DNA of 64,000 nucleotides from JBNNGK01 sp050268245 (lineage in GTDB: Bacteria; Pseudomonadota; Gammaproteobacteria; Enterobacterales; Enterobacteriaceae), in the NCBI RefSeq assembly GCF_050268245.1, contig NZ_JBNNGK010000019.1:11864-75863 (forward strand), in the 5' to 3' direction. Under the pieces are notes generated by a model. The model had not been told where the DNA came from. It worked only from the letters and a program-made list of their open reading frames with translations, and did no database searches. Both the position numbers and the translations under genes were made by a program. Below, one piece after another: positions 42,827 to 52,095 of the stretch (the stretch's first letter is position 1; each line of letters begins with the position of its first letter).

Positions 42827-44287
42827 TTAACCGCGCTCAGGAATCGCTTTCAGCAATTCGGTCAGCAATTGCCAGTACAGGCCAACGCTTTCAATATGCA
42901 CCTGCTCATCTGGCGAGTGTGGGCCGGTGATGGTTGGCCCAATAGAAACCATATCCATATTCGGGTAAGGCTTCTTGAACAGGCCGCATTCCAGACCGGC
43001 GTGGATCACCATAATGTTTGGCGTCTTGTTGAACAGCGTTTGATACAGCTCACGCACCAGATGCATCACCGGTGAGTTCGCGTCTGGCTGCCAGCCAGGG
43101 TAACTCCCTTTTGCCGCAATATGCGCGCCAGCCAATTGGCCCAAGGCGGTCAGCATCGCAACGACATAATCCTTGCCGCTGTCGATCAGCGAGCGGATCA
43201 GGCAGATGATTTCTGCTTCGTTTTCGCCAGTGGTGACGACGCCAAGGTTAAGGGACGTTTCCACCACGCCTTTCACCGCATCACTCATGCGGATCACACC
43301 GTTGGGAGTGCCGTTCATCAAGGCCAGAAAACGTTGCTGGCTGTCGGCCGTCATCGCCTGCAGTGAACTGCTGGCCGGTTCCAACAGCACGGTAATGTTC
43401 TTCTCTTTGGCTGACAGCTCATTTTGCAGCGTAGTGAGGAAGGCTTGGCTCAGCGCTTTCAGCGCGTCGGCTTGATCGGCAGGCACTGCGACGGTAGCAA
43501 AGGCTTCACGCGGGATTGCGTTACGCAACGTACCGCCGTTCAGTTCCAGCAGGCGCAGATTGAGCTGTGGTGCATGATCAAACAAGAAGCGCGCCAGCAA
43601 TTTGTTGGCGTTACCCAGCCCCAAATGGATATCTGCGCCAGAGTGGCCGCCTTTCAGCCCTTTGATGGTCAGCTTCAGCGTTTGGTAATCGGCTGGCAGC
43701 GCTTCGCGTTGCAATGGCAGGGTTGTGATGAAATCAATCCCACCCGCACAGCCCATGTAGATTTCACCTTCTTCCTCAGAATCGGTGTTGATCAGAATAT
43801 CGGCTTGCAGCCAGCCCGGTTGCAGACCGAACGCTCCGTCCATGCCCGCTTCTTCTGTCATGGTCAGCAGCACTTCCAACGGGCCGTGTTCCACGCGTTC
43901 ATCCGCCAAGACCGCCAGCGCAGAGGCCATCCCGATGCCGTTATCGGCACCCAACGTGGTGCCACGGGCTTTCACCCACTCGCCGTCAACGTAAGGTTGA
44001 ATCGGATCTTTCGCGAAATCATGAACGGTATCGTTGTTTTTCTGTGGCACCATATCCAGGTGAGCCTGCAAAGCTACCGGCTTGCGGTTTTCCATACCGG
44101 GCGTGGCGGGTTTGCGCAGTAAAATATTGCCAACCTGATCGCGCTCTACGTGCAGGTTTTTTTCTTTGGCCCACTCAACAATGTGTTGTGCCAGCTGTTC
44201 TTCATGATAAGACGGATGTGGAATCGAGCAGATTTTGGCAAAAATATCCCACAGCGGCTGTGGCGAAAGTTGAGACAGTTCAGACAC
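42827..44287 (-). CDS. pepD: Aminoacyl-histidine dipeptidase (peptidase D)
   Basis: A 486-residue M20-family metallopeptidase close to E. coli PepD. Metal ligands occur in LQAHLDMVPQ, LGADNGIGMA, TEEAGMDGAFG, NTDSEEEGEIYMGCAGG and the C-terminal GPTITGPHSPDEQVH. It cleaves Xaa-His dipeptides such as carnosine in the cytoplasm. The start codon is GTG, as in E. coli. Confidence 0.96.
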   Translation of the reverse strand: MSELSQLSPQPLWDIFAKICSIPHPSYHEEQLAQHIVEWAKEKNLHVERDQVGNILLRKPATPGMENRKPVALQAHLDMVPQKNNDTVHDFAKDPIQPYVDGEWVKARGTTLGADNGIGMASALAVLADERVEHGPLEVLLTMTEEAGMDGAFGLQPGWLQADILINTDSEEEGEIYMGCAGGIDFITTLPLQREALPADYQTLKLTIKGLKGGHSGADIHLGLGNANKLLARFLFDHAPQLNLRLLELNGGTLRNAIPREAFATVAVPADQADALKALSQAFLTTLQNELSAKEKNITVLLEPASSSLQAMTADSQQRFLALMNGTPNGVIRMSDAVKGVVETSLNLGVVTTGENEAEIICLIRSLIDSGKDYVVAMLTALGQLAGAHIAAKGSYPGWQPDANSPVMHLVRELYQTLFNKTPNIMVIHAGLECGLFKKPYPNMDMVSIGPTITGPHSPDEQVHIESVGLYWQLLTELLKAIPERG

Positions 44288-44623
44288 GTTAAGTCTCCTG
44301 TTACGGCATTCAACACGTTGCGCGAATACCGTGTGGTTAGGTTAATGGGCATGTGTGCCTGTTCGGCACGATACGCAGAGAATATCATTTTATTCCTGCG
44401 GGTGCGCGTGTCGTATCGGGCGGTTTATTGAGCGTTACCCTGATGTTTTACGCGTACTTGGCACCCGTGAGCGCCGGTTTTACCGGCATTATGCAGCGAG
44501 GAAATCCGCATGAATTCCTCGGTTAAACTGGTATTCATCGCGCTCAGTCTCTATAATCTCGCGCAACCTTTTTTCCCCTGATCACTGAGTAAGCCACTTC
44601 AAAGCTGGCTGGGACACCATTCT
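44288..44623. promoter_or_regulatory. pepD-gpt divergent control region
   Basis: 336 bp without a gene. A TATAAT at 44552-44557 is a likely gpt -10. Next to it GCGCAACCTTTTTTCC (44561-44576) is a partial match to the PurR operator. Two small hairpins (CCGG-TTTTA-CCGG and a GAGGAA/TTCCTC stem near 44495-44520) are also present, of unknown role. Confidence 0.4.
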
Positions 44624-45082
44624 ATGAGCGAAAAATACGTTGTTACCTGGGATATGTTGCAAATGCAAGCGCGCAAACTGGCGCACCGCCTGCTGCCTGC
44701 CGATAAATGGACTGGCATCATCGCGGTAAGTCGCGGTGGTTTGGTACCGGCGGCGCTGTTGGCGCGCGAGTTAGGTATTCGCCACGTCGATACCGTCTGC
44801 ATTTCCAGCTATGACCATGACAACCAGCGCGAAATGAAGGTGCTCAAACGTGCCGAAGGCGACGGTGAAGGGTTCATCGTGGTTGACGATCTGGTGGATA
44901 CCGGCGGCACGGCGAAAGCAATCCGCGAAATGTACCCGAAAGCCCACTTTGTTACTATCTTCGCTAAACCTGCGGGTCGCCCGTTGGTCGATGATTACGT
45001 GGTCGACATCCCTCAGGATACCTGGATCGAACAGCCGTGGGATATGGCGGTGAGCTTCGTGCCACCGATCGGCGGCCGCTAA
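44624..45082 (+). CDS. gpt: Xanthine-guanine phosphoribosyltransferase
   Basis: A 152-residue purine PRTase: MSEKYVVTWDMLQMQARKLA, AVSRGGLVPAALLARELGIRHVDTVCISSYDHDNQ and the PRPP loop VVDDLVDTGGTAKAIREMYP. It salvages xanthine and guanine at the membrane-facing cytoplasm. It is divergent from pepD, with frsA downstream as in E. coli. Confidence 0.97.
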   Translation: MSEKYVVTWDMLQMQARKLAHRLLPADKWTGIIAVSRGGLVPAALLARELGIRHVDTVCISSYDHDNQREMKVLKRAEGDGEGFIVVDDLVDTGGTAKAIREMYPKAHFVTIFAKPAGRPLVDDYVVDIPQDTWIEQPWDMAVSFVPPIGGR

Positions 45083-45097
45083 GTAACCGTCTGTCTT

Positions 45098-45122
45098 AAC
45101 GCCCGGTGTTGCCGGGCGTTTT
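45098..45122 (+). terminator. gpt terminator
   Basis: AACGCCCGG / CCGGGCGTT stem with a 5-nt loop followed by TTT, 15 bp after the gpt stop. Confidence 0.85.
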
Positions 45123-45356
45123 AGATCGAATTCTCCACAGAGTGCACGTCCGCGTCGGCGCAAGCCCATGTGCCGGCGTTAAGTGAACGCTGTTCCTCCA
45201 GCACAGTATCTGCCCGCTAAGCCTATCGTCATCTTCTGTAAATTCCCCGCGATGGCCCGGTATATTTTGGTTTATACCGCCAGAGTTAGGTACACTACCT
45301 CCAGTTAAGTAGGCTTTTTGCAGCCTACGGCCAGCTTGATGGAGGCTGTTGTTATC

Positions 45357-46604
45357 ATGGCACAAGCCAACCTTTCTGAAATTCTGTTTAAACCCAAATT
45401 CAAACACCGCGAGACATCAACGCTGATCCTCCGAGCGCAGCGTAGCATCGGTGCCAACATGCATACACCGCTGGAAGGTGATACCGCCTGCCACTGGTAC
45501 CGCATGCTTAACCGGCTGTTATGGACCTGGCGCGGCGTCTCTCCGGTCGAGATTGTCGAAGTATTGTCACGTATCGCGGTCTCGAATGCGGAACACAGCG
45601 ATGAGCAACGGCTGGACACCGTGGTCGGTTACCGTAACGGTAACTGGATTTACGAATGGGTGCATCAGGGAATGCAATGGCAGCAACGGGCGATAGAGCA
45701 GGCCGATCCGCTGCTGGGTGGTAAGTATTGGCTCAACGCGAGCAATTTTTACAGCATTGCGGGTTACCCGCACCTGAAAGGCGATGAGTTAGCAGAACAG
45801 GCGGAAACGCTGGCTAACCGCGCGTATGAACAGGCGGCATTGTTGCTACCGTATCAGCTTAAAGAATTGACGTTTAACATCGAAGGCGGTAGCCCAATTA
45901 CCGGCTTCCTGCATATGCCGGATAACGGCAGCGCGCCGTTCCCCACGGTGTTGATGTGCGGCAGCCTCGATACCTTACAAACCGATTATCATCGCTTGTT
46001 CAGTGACTACTTTGCGCCGCGCGGTATTGCGATGTTGACGATCGATATGCCGTCAATTGGTGCATCATCCAAGTGGAAGTTGACGCAGGATTCCAGCGTT
46101 TTACACCAGCAAGTGTTACAGCAGTTGTCTTCGGTACCCTGGGTTGACCATCAGCGGGTGAGCGCTTTTGGCTTCCGTTTCGGTGCCAACGTCGCTGTGC
46201 GGCTGGCGTATTTGGAGCCACATCGTCTGCGTGGCGTTGCTTGCCTCGGTCCGGTAGTGCACGGCATTCTTTGCGACGCGCGTAATCAGCAGCGGGTGCC
46301 TGACATGTATATGGATGTGTTGGCCAGCCGTATGGGGATGCCGGACGCCTCCGATCATATATTGAAGATGGAACTCAATCGTTACTCGTTGAAGATGCAA
46401 GGGCTGCTTGGCCGTCGTTGTTCAACACCGATGTTGGCTGGTTATTGGGATAACGATCCGCTTAGCCCGAAACAAGAGGCGCAGTTAATCGCTTCGTCTT
46501 CACTGGACGGCAAACTGTTAGCGATTCCACGTACTCCGGTATACCGCAGTTTCCACCACGCGCTACAGCAAATTAGCGACTGGTTAAACGAGAAAATGCG
46601 TTAA
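45357..46604 (+). CDS. frsA: Esterase FrsA (fermentation-respiration switch protein)
   Basis: A 415-residue alpha/beta-hydrolase-like protein close to E. coli FrsA/YafA: MAQANLSEILFKPKFKHRETSTL, GNWIYEWVHQGM, ITGFLHMPDNGSAPFPTVLMCGSLD and VSAFGFRFGANVAVRLAYLEPHRL. E. coli FrsA was reported to bind EIIA-Glc; its enzymatic role is debated. In the nucleophile-elbow position it has GFRFGAN with Phe instead of Ser, as in E. coli. The start used is the conserved one, not the ATG 39 bp upstream. Confidence 0.93.
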   Translation: MAQANLSEILFKPKFKHRETSTLILRAQRSIGANMHTPLEGDTACHWYRMLNRLLWTWRGVSPVEIVEVLSRIAVSNAEHSDEQRLDTVVGYRNGNWIYEWVHQGMQWQQRAIEQADPLLGGKYWLNASNFYSIAGYPHLKGDELAEQAETLANRAYEQAALLLPYQLKELTFNIEGGSPITGFLHMPDNGSAPFPTVLMCGSLDTLQTDYHRLFSDYFAPRGIAMLTIDMPSIGASSKWKLTQDSSVLHQQVLQQLSSVPWVDHQRVSAFGFRFGANVAVRLAYLEPHRLRGVACLGPVVHGILCDARNQQRVPDMYMDVLASRMGMPDASDHILKMELNRYSLKMQGLLGRRCSTPMLAGYWDNDPLSPKQEAQLIASSSLDGKLLAIPRTPVYRSFHHALQQISDWLNEKMR

Positions 46605-46664
46605 ATAGTTGCTAATTTTTAACAATTTGTTAAAAAGAGGTATCTACATTGAGGAGGTTGAAGC

Positions 46665-47066
46665 ATGACATTACCGAGTGGTCACCCTAAAAGCCGACTA
46701 ATGAAAAAATTTGCCAGCTTAGGGCCGTACCTACGCGAAGGGCAATGTGAGAATGACCGGTTTTTCTTTGATTGTTTAGCCGTTTGCGTCAACGTTAAAC
46801 CCGAACCCGAGCTGCGTGAGTTCTGGGGCTGGTGGATCGAACTGCAAGCGGATGAATCACGTTTCACCTATGTTTATCAGTTTGGCCTCTTCAATAAAGA
46901 GGGGAACTGGCAAGCGGAAAACATTAAGAGTGCTGAAGTAAAACAGAAGCTAGAAACCACGCTGCGTGATTTTCATCAGCGCCTGGCGGCGCTGCTGGCC
47001 AGCATGGATCTGGCGCTGGAACCGGCTGACGATTTTAAAGAACAGCCGATCAAACTTTCTGCTTAA
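46665..47066 (+). CDS. crl: Sigma-S assembly factor Crl
   Basis: A 133-residue Crl: LPSGHPKSRLMKKFASLGPYLREGQC, FFFDCLAVCVNVKPEPE and FWGWWIELQADESRFTYVYQFG are family hallmarks. Crl binds RpoS and favours its assembly with core RNA polymerase, as in stationary-phase and curli control. A strong GAGGAGG ribosome site precedes it. Confidence 0.96.
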   Translation: MTLPSGHPKSRLMKKFASLGPYLREGQCENDRFFFDCLAVCVNVKPEPELREFWGWWIELQADESRFTYVYQFGLFNKEGNWQAENIKSAEVKQKLETTLRDFHQRLAALLASMDLALEPADDFKEQPIKLSA

Positions 47067-47175
47067 CCCCCTTTCCCCGAACAATTGCGCTGAATTCGCG
47101 TTGTGCCTGTTGGCATAACGCGTCTCTCCTGTTACAAAGTCCTTTGCATTTCTTCTTTTTCAACGGCGAATAATT

Positions 47176-48279
47176 ATGAACGGCAGCCAGACATTGGTTG
47201 TGAAATTGGGCACCAGCGTGTTGACCGGCGGATCGTTGCGTCTGAACCGTGCTCATATTGTCGAACTGGTGCGCCAATGCGCACAGCAACATGCAGCGGG
47301 ACACCGCATTGTTATTGTCACCTCCGGGGCGATTGCCGCAGGGCGTGAGCATTTGGGTTACCCCGAGTTGCCCGCCACTATCGCGTCGAAGCAGCTATTG
47401 GCCGCGGTTGGGCAGAGCCGCCTGATTCAACTGTGGGAGCAACTGTTTTCTATTTACGGCATTCACGTAGGCCAAATGTTGCTGACGCGTGCCGATTTGG
47501 AGGACCGCGAACGTTTCCTCAATGCGCGCGATACCCTGAGCGCATTATTGGATAGCCGAATTGTTCCGGTAATCAATGAGAACGACGCGGTGGCTACCGC
47601 AGAAATCAAAGTCGGTGATAACGATAACCTGTCGGCCTTGGCGGCGATCCTCGCCAGCGCCGATAAACTGTTGTTATTAACCGATCAGCAAGGGTTATAC
47701 ACCGCCGATCCGCGCAATAATCCGCAGGCCGAACTGATCCGTGAAGTCCACGGTGTAGATGATGCGTTGCGAGCCATTGCTGGCGATAGCGTATCCGGCT
47801 TGGGAACCGGCGGCATGGGCACAAAGTTGCAGGCGGCGGATGTCGCTTGCCGCGCGGGTATCGATGTGATCATCGCCGCTGGCAGCAAGCCGGGCGTGAT
47901 CGCCGACGTGATGGACGGCAACCCGGTCGGCACCCGTTTTCATGCGTTGGAAACACCATTGGAAAACCGCAAACGCTGGATCTTTGGCGCACCACCGGCG
48001 GGTGAAATCACCGTCGATGACGGCGCGGTTGAAGCCATTATGGCGCGCGGCAGTTCGCTGCTGCCCAAAGGTGTACGGGAAGTGAAGGGCGATTTCTCCC
48101 GTGGCGAAGTGATCCGCATTCGTAATTTGGCTGGCCGCGATTTGGCTCACGGCGTTAGCCGCTACAACAGTGATGCGATGCGCATGATCGCGGGCCATCA
48201 CTCGCAAGACATCACGCAGATTCTCGGTTATGAATACGGCCCCGTCGCCGTGCACCGCGACGATATGATCGTAAGTTAA
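47176..48279 (+). CDS. proB: Glutamate 5-kinase
   Basis: A 367-residue kinase with N-terminal amino acid kinase domain (LVVKLGTSVLTGGSLRLNR, VTSGAIAAGREHLGYPELP, NENDAVATAEIKVGDNDNLSA) and a C-terminal PUA domain (FSRGEVIRIRNLAGRDLAHGVSRYNSD). It catalyses the first, proline-inhibited step of proline synthesis. It is followed 9 bp later by proA. The ribosome site is weak. Confidence 0.97.
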   Translation: MNGSQTLVVKLGTSVLTGGSLRLNRAHIVELVRQCAQQHAAGHRIVIVTSGAIAAGREHLGYPELPATIASKQLLAAVGQSRLIQLWEQLFSIYGIHVGQMLLTRADLEDRERFLNARDTLSALLDSRIVPVINENDAVATAEIKVGDNDNLSALAAILASADKLLLLTDQQGLYTADPRNNPQAELIREVHGVDDALRAIAGDSVSGLGTGGMGTKLQAADVACRAGIDVIIAAGSKPGVIADVMDGNPVGTRFHALETPLENRKRWIFGAPPAGEITVDDGAVEAIMARGSSLLPKGVREVKGDFSRGEVIRIRNLAGRDLAHGVSRYNSDAMRMIAGHHSQDITQILGYEYGPVAVHRDDMIVS

Positions 48280-48288
48280 GGAGTGAGC

Positions 48289-49542
48289 ATGCTAGAGCAG
48301 ATGGGGAAGGCCGCGAAGCAGGCATCCTGGCAACTGGCGGTGCTGAGCACGGCGAGAAAAAACCAGGTGTTGGCGGTAATGGCCGACATGTTGGAAGCCA
48401 ACAGCGAAGCGATTTTGCTGGCGAATGAACAGGATATGACGCAGGCACGCGCCAGCGGAATGAGTGAAGCGCTACTCGACCGCCTGTTATTGACCCCCGC
48501 GCGTTTGGCGGCCATCGCTAATGACGTGCGCCAGGTGTGCCGCCTGAGCGATCCGGTGGGGCACGTGTTGGACGGTAGCCTATTGGACAGCGGCTTGAAA
48601 TTGGAACGCCGGCGCGTACCGTTAGGCGTCATTGGCGTTATTTATGAAGCGCGACCTAACGTGACGATCGACGTCGCCAGCCTGTGCTTAAAAACCGGTA
48701 ATGCGGTGATCCTGCGCGGTGGCAAAGAGACGCACAACACCAATCAGGCGACGGTAAAAGTGATCCAACAGGCGCTGGAACAGTGTGGCTTACCGGCTGC
48801 GGCCGTTCAGGCGATTGAAAGCCCGGATCGCGCGCTGGTCAATGAGTTGCTGCGCTTAGATCGCTACGTGGATATGTTGATTCCACGCGGTGGCGCTGGC
48901 TTACACAAACTGTGCCGCGAGCACTCCACCATCCCGGTAATCACCGGTGGCATTGGCGTGTGTCATATCTACGTGGATGATAGCGCGGATTATGACAAAG
49001 CGCTGGCGGTGATCGAGAACGCGAAAATTCAGCGGCCAAGCGCGTGTAATTCGGTAGAGACGCTGCTGGTTAACCGCACCATCGCCAACAGTTTCTTACC
49101 GGCACTGAGCGCACGTATGGCGGCGGTAGGCGTAACGCTGCACGCCAGCGACAACGCTATGCCGCTGTTGCAAGATGGCCCTGCCAACGTGGTGGCCGTG
49201 GCAGAGGCGGATTACGATGATGAATGGCTATCGTTGGATCTGAATGTGACGCTGGTTGATAACATTGATCAGGCCATTGACCATATCCGCACCCATGGCA
49301 CCAGCCATTCTGATGCGATTCTGACGCGTTCTTTGAGCCATGCTGAACACTTTGTGCGGGCGGTGGATTCCTCTGCGGTTTATGTGAATGCCAGTACCCG
49401 TTTCACCGACGGTGGCCAGTTTGGTTTAGGTGCCGAGGTGGCCGTCAGCACGCAAAAACTGCATGCGCGCGGCCCGATGGGGCTTGATGCACTGACCACC
49501 TACAAGTGGATTGGCTATGGCGACGACTTAACCCGCAGTTAG
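48289..49542 (+). CDS. proA: Gamma-glutamyl phosphate reductase
   Basis: A 417-residue aldehyde-dehydrogenase-like enzyme: MLEQMGKAAKQASWQLAVLS, RRVPLGVIGVIYEARPNVTIDVASL and the catalytic Cys in KIQRPSACNSVETLL. It makes glutamate-5-semialdehyde. I chose the ATG at 48289, which has AAGGAG 6 nt upstream and the conserved N-terminus, over the GTG two codons earlier. Confidence 0.97.
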   Translation: MLEQMGKAAKQASWQLAVLSTARKNQVLAVMADMLEANSEAILLANEQDMTQARASGMSEALLDRLLLTPARLAAIANDVRQVCRLSDPVGHVLDGSLLDSGLKLERRRVPLGVIGVIYEARPNVTIDVASLCLKTGNAVILRGGKETHNTNQATVKVIQQALEQCGLPAAAVQAIESPDRALVNELLRLDRYVDMLIPRGGAGLHKLCREHSTIPVITGGIGVCHIYVDDSADYDKALAVIENAKIQRPSACNSVETLLVNRTIANSFLPALSARMAAVGVTLHASDNAMPLLQDGPANVVAVAEADYDDEWLSLDLNVTLVDNIDQAIDHIRTHGTSHSDAILTRSLSHAEHFVRAVDSSAVYVNASTRFTDGGQFGLGAEVAVSTQKLHARGPMGLDALTTYKWIGYGDDLTRS

Positions 49543-49574
49543 CGCTAGAGGCTGAGTGAGTGAGATAGACAAAT

Positions 49575-49600
49575 CAAAGGCACAGCATGCTGTGCCTTTG
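49575..49600 (+). terminator. proBA terminator
   Basis: A perfect 11-bp inverted repeat (arms CAAAGGCACAG and CTGTGCCTTTG, 4-nt loop), 32 bp after the proA stop. Confidence 0.85.
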
Positions 49601-49753
49601 TGGTATCTAAGGGGGAGTGAGGTTTTTAATCCACAAAAGGTATACGGTTGATGTGATATTCAGCGAACGATTAGCAGGCTATTGACTCACCGTAGGATTT
49701 TGCATAGGTTATTCACCGCCCCCCGGTTTGCATTTACAAGCTAACCTCATAAA

Positions 49754-49829
49754 GCCGATATAGCTCAGTTGGTAGAGCAGCGCATTCGTAATGCGAAGGT
49801 CGTAGGTTCGACTCCTATTATCGGCACCA
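49754..49829 (+). tRNA. thrW: tRNA-Thr (anticodon CGT)
   Basis: A 76-nt cloverleaf: acceptor GCCGATA/TATCGGC, D-loop AGCTCAGTTGGTAGAGC, anticodon CGT at 49787-49789, T-loop GGTTCGACTCC and encoded CCA. It stands after proA as thrW does in E. coli, where it is also an attachment site for integrating elements. Here an integrase gene begins 165 bp downstream, so its 3' end is the probable attL. Confidence 0.97.
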
Positions 49830-49993
49830 TTTCAACTTCCCCAAACGTCCGTATTCATCCATAACCACCCTGATTTATAAAAAATTTTACTGCTTTTCAG
49901 TCCCTCGTCATCCGTAACTATCCAGTAGAATCCGATACAGAATGTGTATAGGATTGTGTATATGTTCCTGTTCGGTCTGGGATTCCTATACAC

Positions 49994-51181
49994 ATGCCTT
50001 TAAACGATATGCAGATTCGCCGCGCTAAGCCTGAAGCTAAATCCTATACACTTGGAGATGGGCAAGGGCTTTCATTGCTTATTGAACCTAATGGAAGCAA
50101 GAGCTGGCGATTCCGTTATCGTTTTGCCGGTAAACCCAAAATGATCTCGCTTGGTGTTTATCCAACAATCACACTCGCTGATGCGCGTTCTCGACGTGAC
50201 GATGCCCGCAAACTGGTCGCGGAAGGAAAGAATCCGAGTGAGGTTAGAAAAGAGCAGAAGATTGCTTTGCAAACGGAATCCGAAAACGCGTTTGAAAAGA
50301 TAGCCACAGAGTGGCATCAGATGAAGTCCGCCAAATGGTCGGCAGGATATGCGTCAGATATCATGGAAGCGTTTCAGAACGATATTTTTCCTTACGTGGG
50401 TACGAGACCTGTCGGCGAAATCAAACCGCTAGAACTGCTTAATGTACTGCGTAAAATCGAAAAGCGCGGTGCATTAGAAAAAATGCGCAAAGTTCGGCAG
50501 CGATGCTCAGAGGTTTTCCGCTATGCCATTGCTACAGGAAGGGCTGAATTTAATCCTGCAGCAGATCTCTCCAGTGCTCTTGAAGTACATCAATCCAATC
50601 ATTTCCCGTTCTTAAAGGATGATGAGATACCTGATTTTCTGTGTGCTTTAGACAGTTACACAGGTAGTCGGCTTGTCCAGATTGCTACGAAATTATTGAT
50701 GATTACGGGCGTGAGAACCATCGAATTACGTGCGGCATTGTGGTCAGAGTTTGATCTGGATAACGCTATTTGGGAAATTCCAGCAGAAAGGATGAAAATG
50801 CGTAGGGCACACCTTGTGCCACTGTCGTTTCAAGCGTTAGATTTACTTAATAAACTCAAAATGATGACAGGGAATTATCGTTATGCATTTCCGGGGCGGA
50901 ACGATCCGAACAAGCCGATGAGCGAGGCCAGCATAAATCAACTGATTAAGCGCATAGGTTATGCAGGACGTGTTACAGGTCATGGATTTCGGCATACGCT
51001 TTCTACCATCTTGCATGAGAAAGGATATGACTCACAATGGATTGAGATGCAATTAGCCCACGTAGATAAAAATTGTATTCGAGGAACTTATAATCATGCT
51101 CAATACATTGAAAAACGGCGGTCAATGCTTCAATGGTATTCAAGTTTTTTATTTAACATAAAAGGATGGTCTCATGGGTGA
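49994..51181 (+). CDS. int: P4-type tyrosine integrase
   Basis: A 395-residue integrase with the N-terminal DUF4102/Arm-binding domain (MPLNDMQIRRAKPEAKSYTL, SLGVYPTITLADARSRRDDAR), a core-binding domain and a catalytic domain with R241 (TGVRTIELRAALW), H330/R333 (GHGFRHTLST), H356 (LAHVDKN) and Y371 (TYNHAQYIEKRR). All catalytic residues are present, so it may be active. It reads away from thrW, as in P4-like satellites. Its last 8 bp overlap the next gene. Confidence 0.95.
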   Translation: MPLNDMQIRRAKPEAKSYTLGDGQGLSLLIEPNGSKSWRFRYRFAGKPKMISLGVYPTITLADARSRRDDARKLVAEGKNPSEVRKEQKIALQTESENAFEKIATEWHQMKSAKWSAGYASDIMEAFQNDIFPYVGTRPVGEIKPLELLNVLRKIEKRGALEKMRKVRQRCSEVFRYAIATGRAEFNPAADLSSALEVHQSNHFPFLKDDEIPDFLCALDSYTGSRLVQIATKLLMITGVRTIELRAALWSEFDLDNAIWEIPAERMKMRRAHLVPLSFQALDLLNKLKMMTGNYRYAFPGRNDPNKPMSEASINQLIKRIGYAGRVTGHGFRHTLSTILHEKGYDSQWIEMQLAHVDKNCIRGTYNHAQYIEKRRSMLQWYSSFLFNIKGWSHG

Positions 51182-52091
51182 GTTTTCTAAACTAGTAGGG
51201 GATTATGGTGAGGACATAGTCTCGCATTTTCTTAATATATTTGGGTGGGAGAACCATGCGGTAAATAAATATGTTGACTGCCACACTCGTAAACATGAAA
51301 AAAACACACATGGTATCGATGCATTATTTGTCTATAATTCACCGTTAGAATCAAAGACTATAGAGAATGTGATAGTATCATCAAAGTATTCTTCAAATCC
51401 TTATTCTAAAGTGGCTTCCATCTTTAAAAGTCATTTTGAAGATATTGCTACAGCTATAGAGTGTTATGCAAAATCCTCGCTAAAAAAAGAAATCAATCAG
51501 CAGATGATTTCTGCTGGTCGATATAATGGTTGTAAAAAAGTTGATACGGGTGTTCTTTTTTACATTAATAATGACAGTAACCCGGATAAACAAGATATTA
51601 TTAGTTCTATTAAGAGTTCACAAATTAGCAGTGATCTTAAATATAGAACTATACATGTTGTGGATAATAAAAGAGCATCTTTTTTATATGAGAGTATTAC
51701 TTATATAAAGAATAAATACGGGGATGATAAAGTTAATTTTTTCTATCCTCCAACATCTCTAAATCTTACCATTACTGGTAAACGGTATTTTGGGAAAATC
51801 TTCCCAGTTGAGTATATTTCTTCCCCAATAATTCCTTTTATCATTGAAAGAGGTAATCAAGAACAACCTATTATTTGTTTGGTTTCATCTGAACCATTTT
51901 CCGCTGATGGTATTGAGCATTTACTATCATGTACAAGGGATTTAGTAGCTGATATATCTAAAAATCTTTTATTCGTATTTAGTCATTATAACAAGCTGAA
52001 TGCTAAAGAAGATTTGGACAGATTGCGTTTGTCTCTTGATAGAGAGATAAATATTGAAATTGATTCTTACAATACCGATTTTAGAGGGTAA
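51174..52091 (+). CDS. Unknown protein with PD-(D/E)XK nuclease-like N-terminus (candidate defence component A)
   Basis: A 305-residue soluble protein I cannot name. The first 95 residues fit a restriction-endonuclease-like fold: E13 in LVGDYGEDIVSHFL, D49 in THGIDALFVYNSP and K71 in ENVIVSSKYS, followed by a helix with IFKSHFEDIATAIECY. The usual D/E before xK is Ser (SSK), so activity is uncertain. The remainder (RTIHVVDNKRASFLYESITYIK, then a mixed region) is unassigned. GC content is about a third, far below the flanks. It overlaps int by 8 bp and precedes the partner gene by 4 bp, in the P4-satellite cargo slot known for anti-phage genes. Confidence 0.7.
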   Translation: MGEFSKLVGDYGEDIVSHFLNIFGWENHAVNKYVDCHTRKHEKNTHGIDALFVYNSPLESKTIENVIVSSKYSSNPYSKVASIFKSHFEDIATAIECYAKSSLKKEINQQMISAGRYNGCKKVDTGVLFYINNDSNPDKQDIISSIKSSQISSDLKYRTIHVVDNKRASFLYESITYIKNKYGDDKVNFFYPPTSLNLTITGKRYFGKIFPVEYISSPIIPFIIERGNQEQPIICLVSSEPFSADGIEHLLSCTRDLVADISKNLLFVFSHYNKLNAKEDLDRLRLSLDREINIEIDSYNTDFRG

Positions 52092-52095
52092 GATA

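Noticed and set aside
47103..47348. 81-codon ORF overlapping the proB start as a proB leader peptide
   Set aside because: It runs well into proB in another frame and has no ribosome site or leader-like composition.
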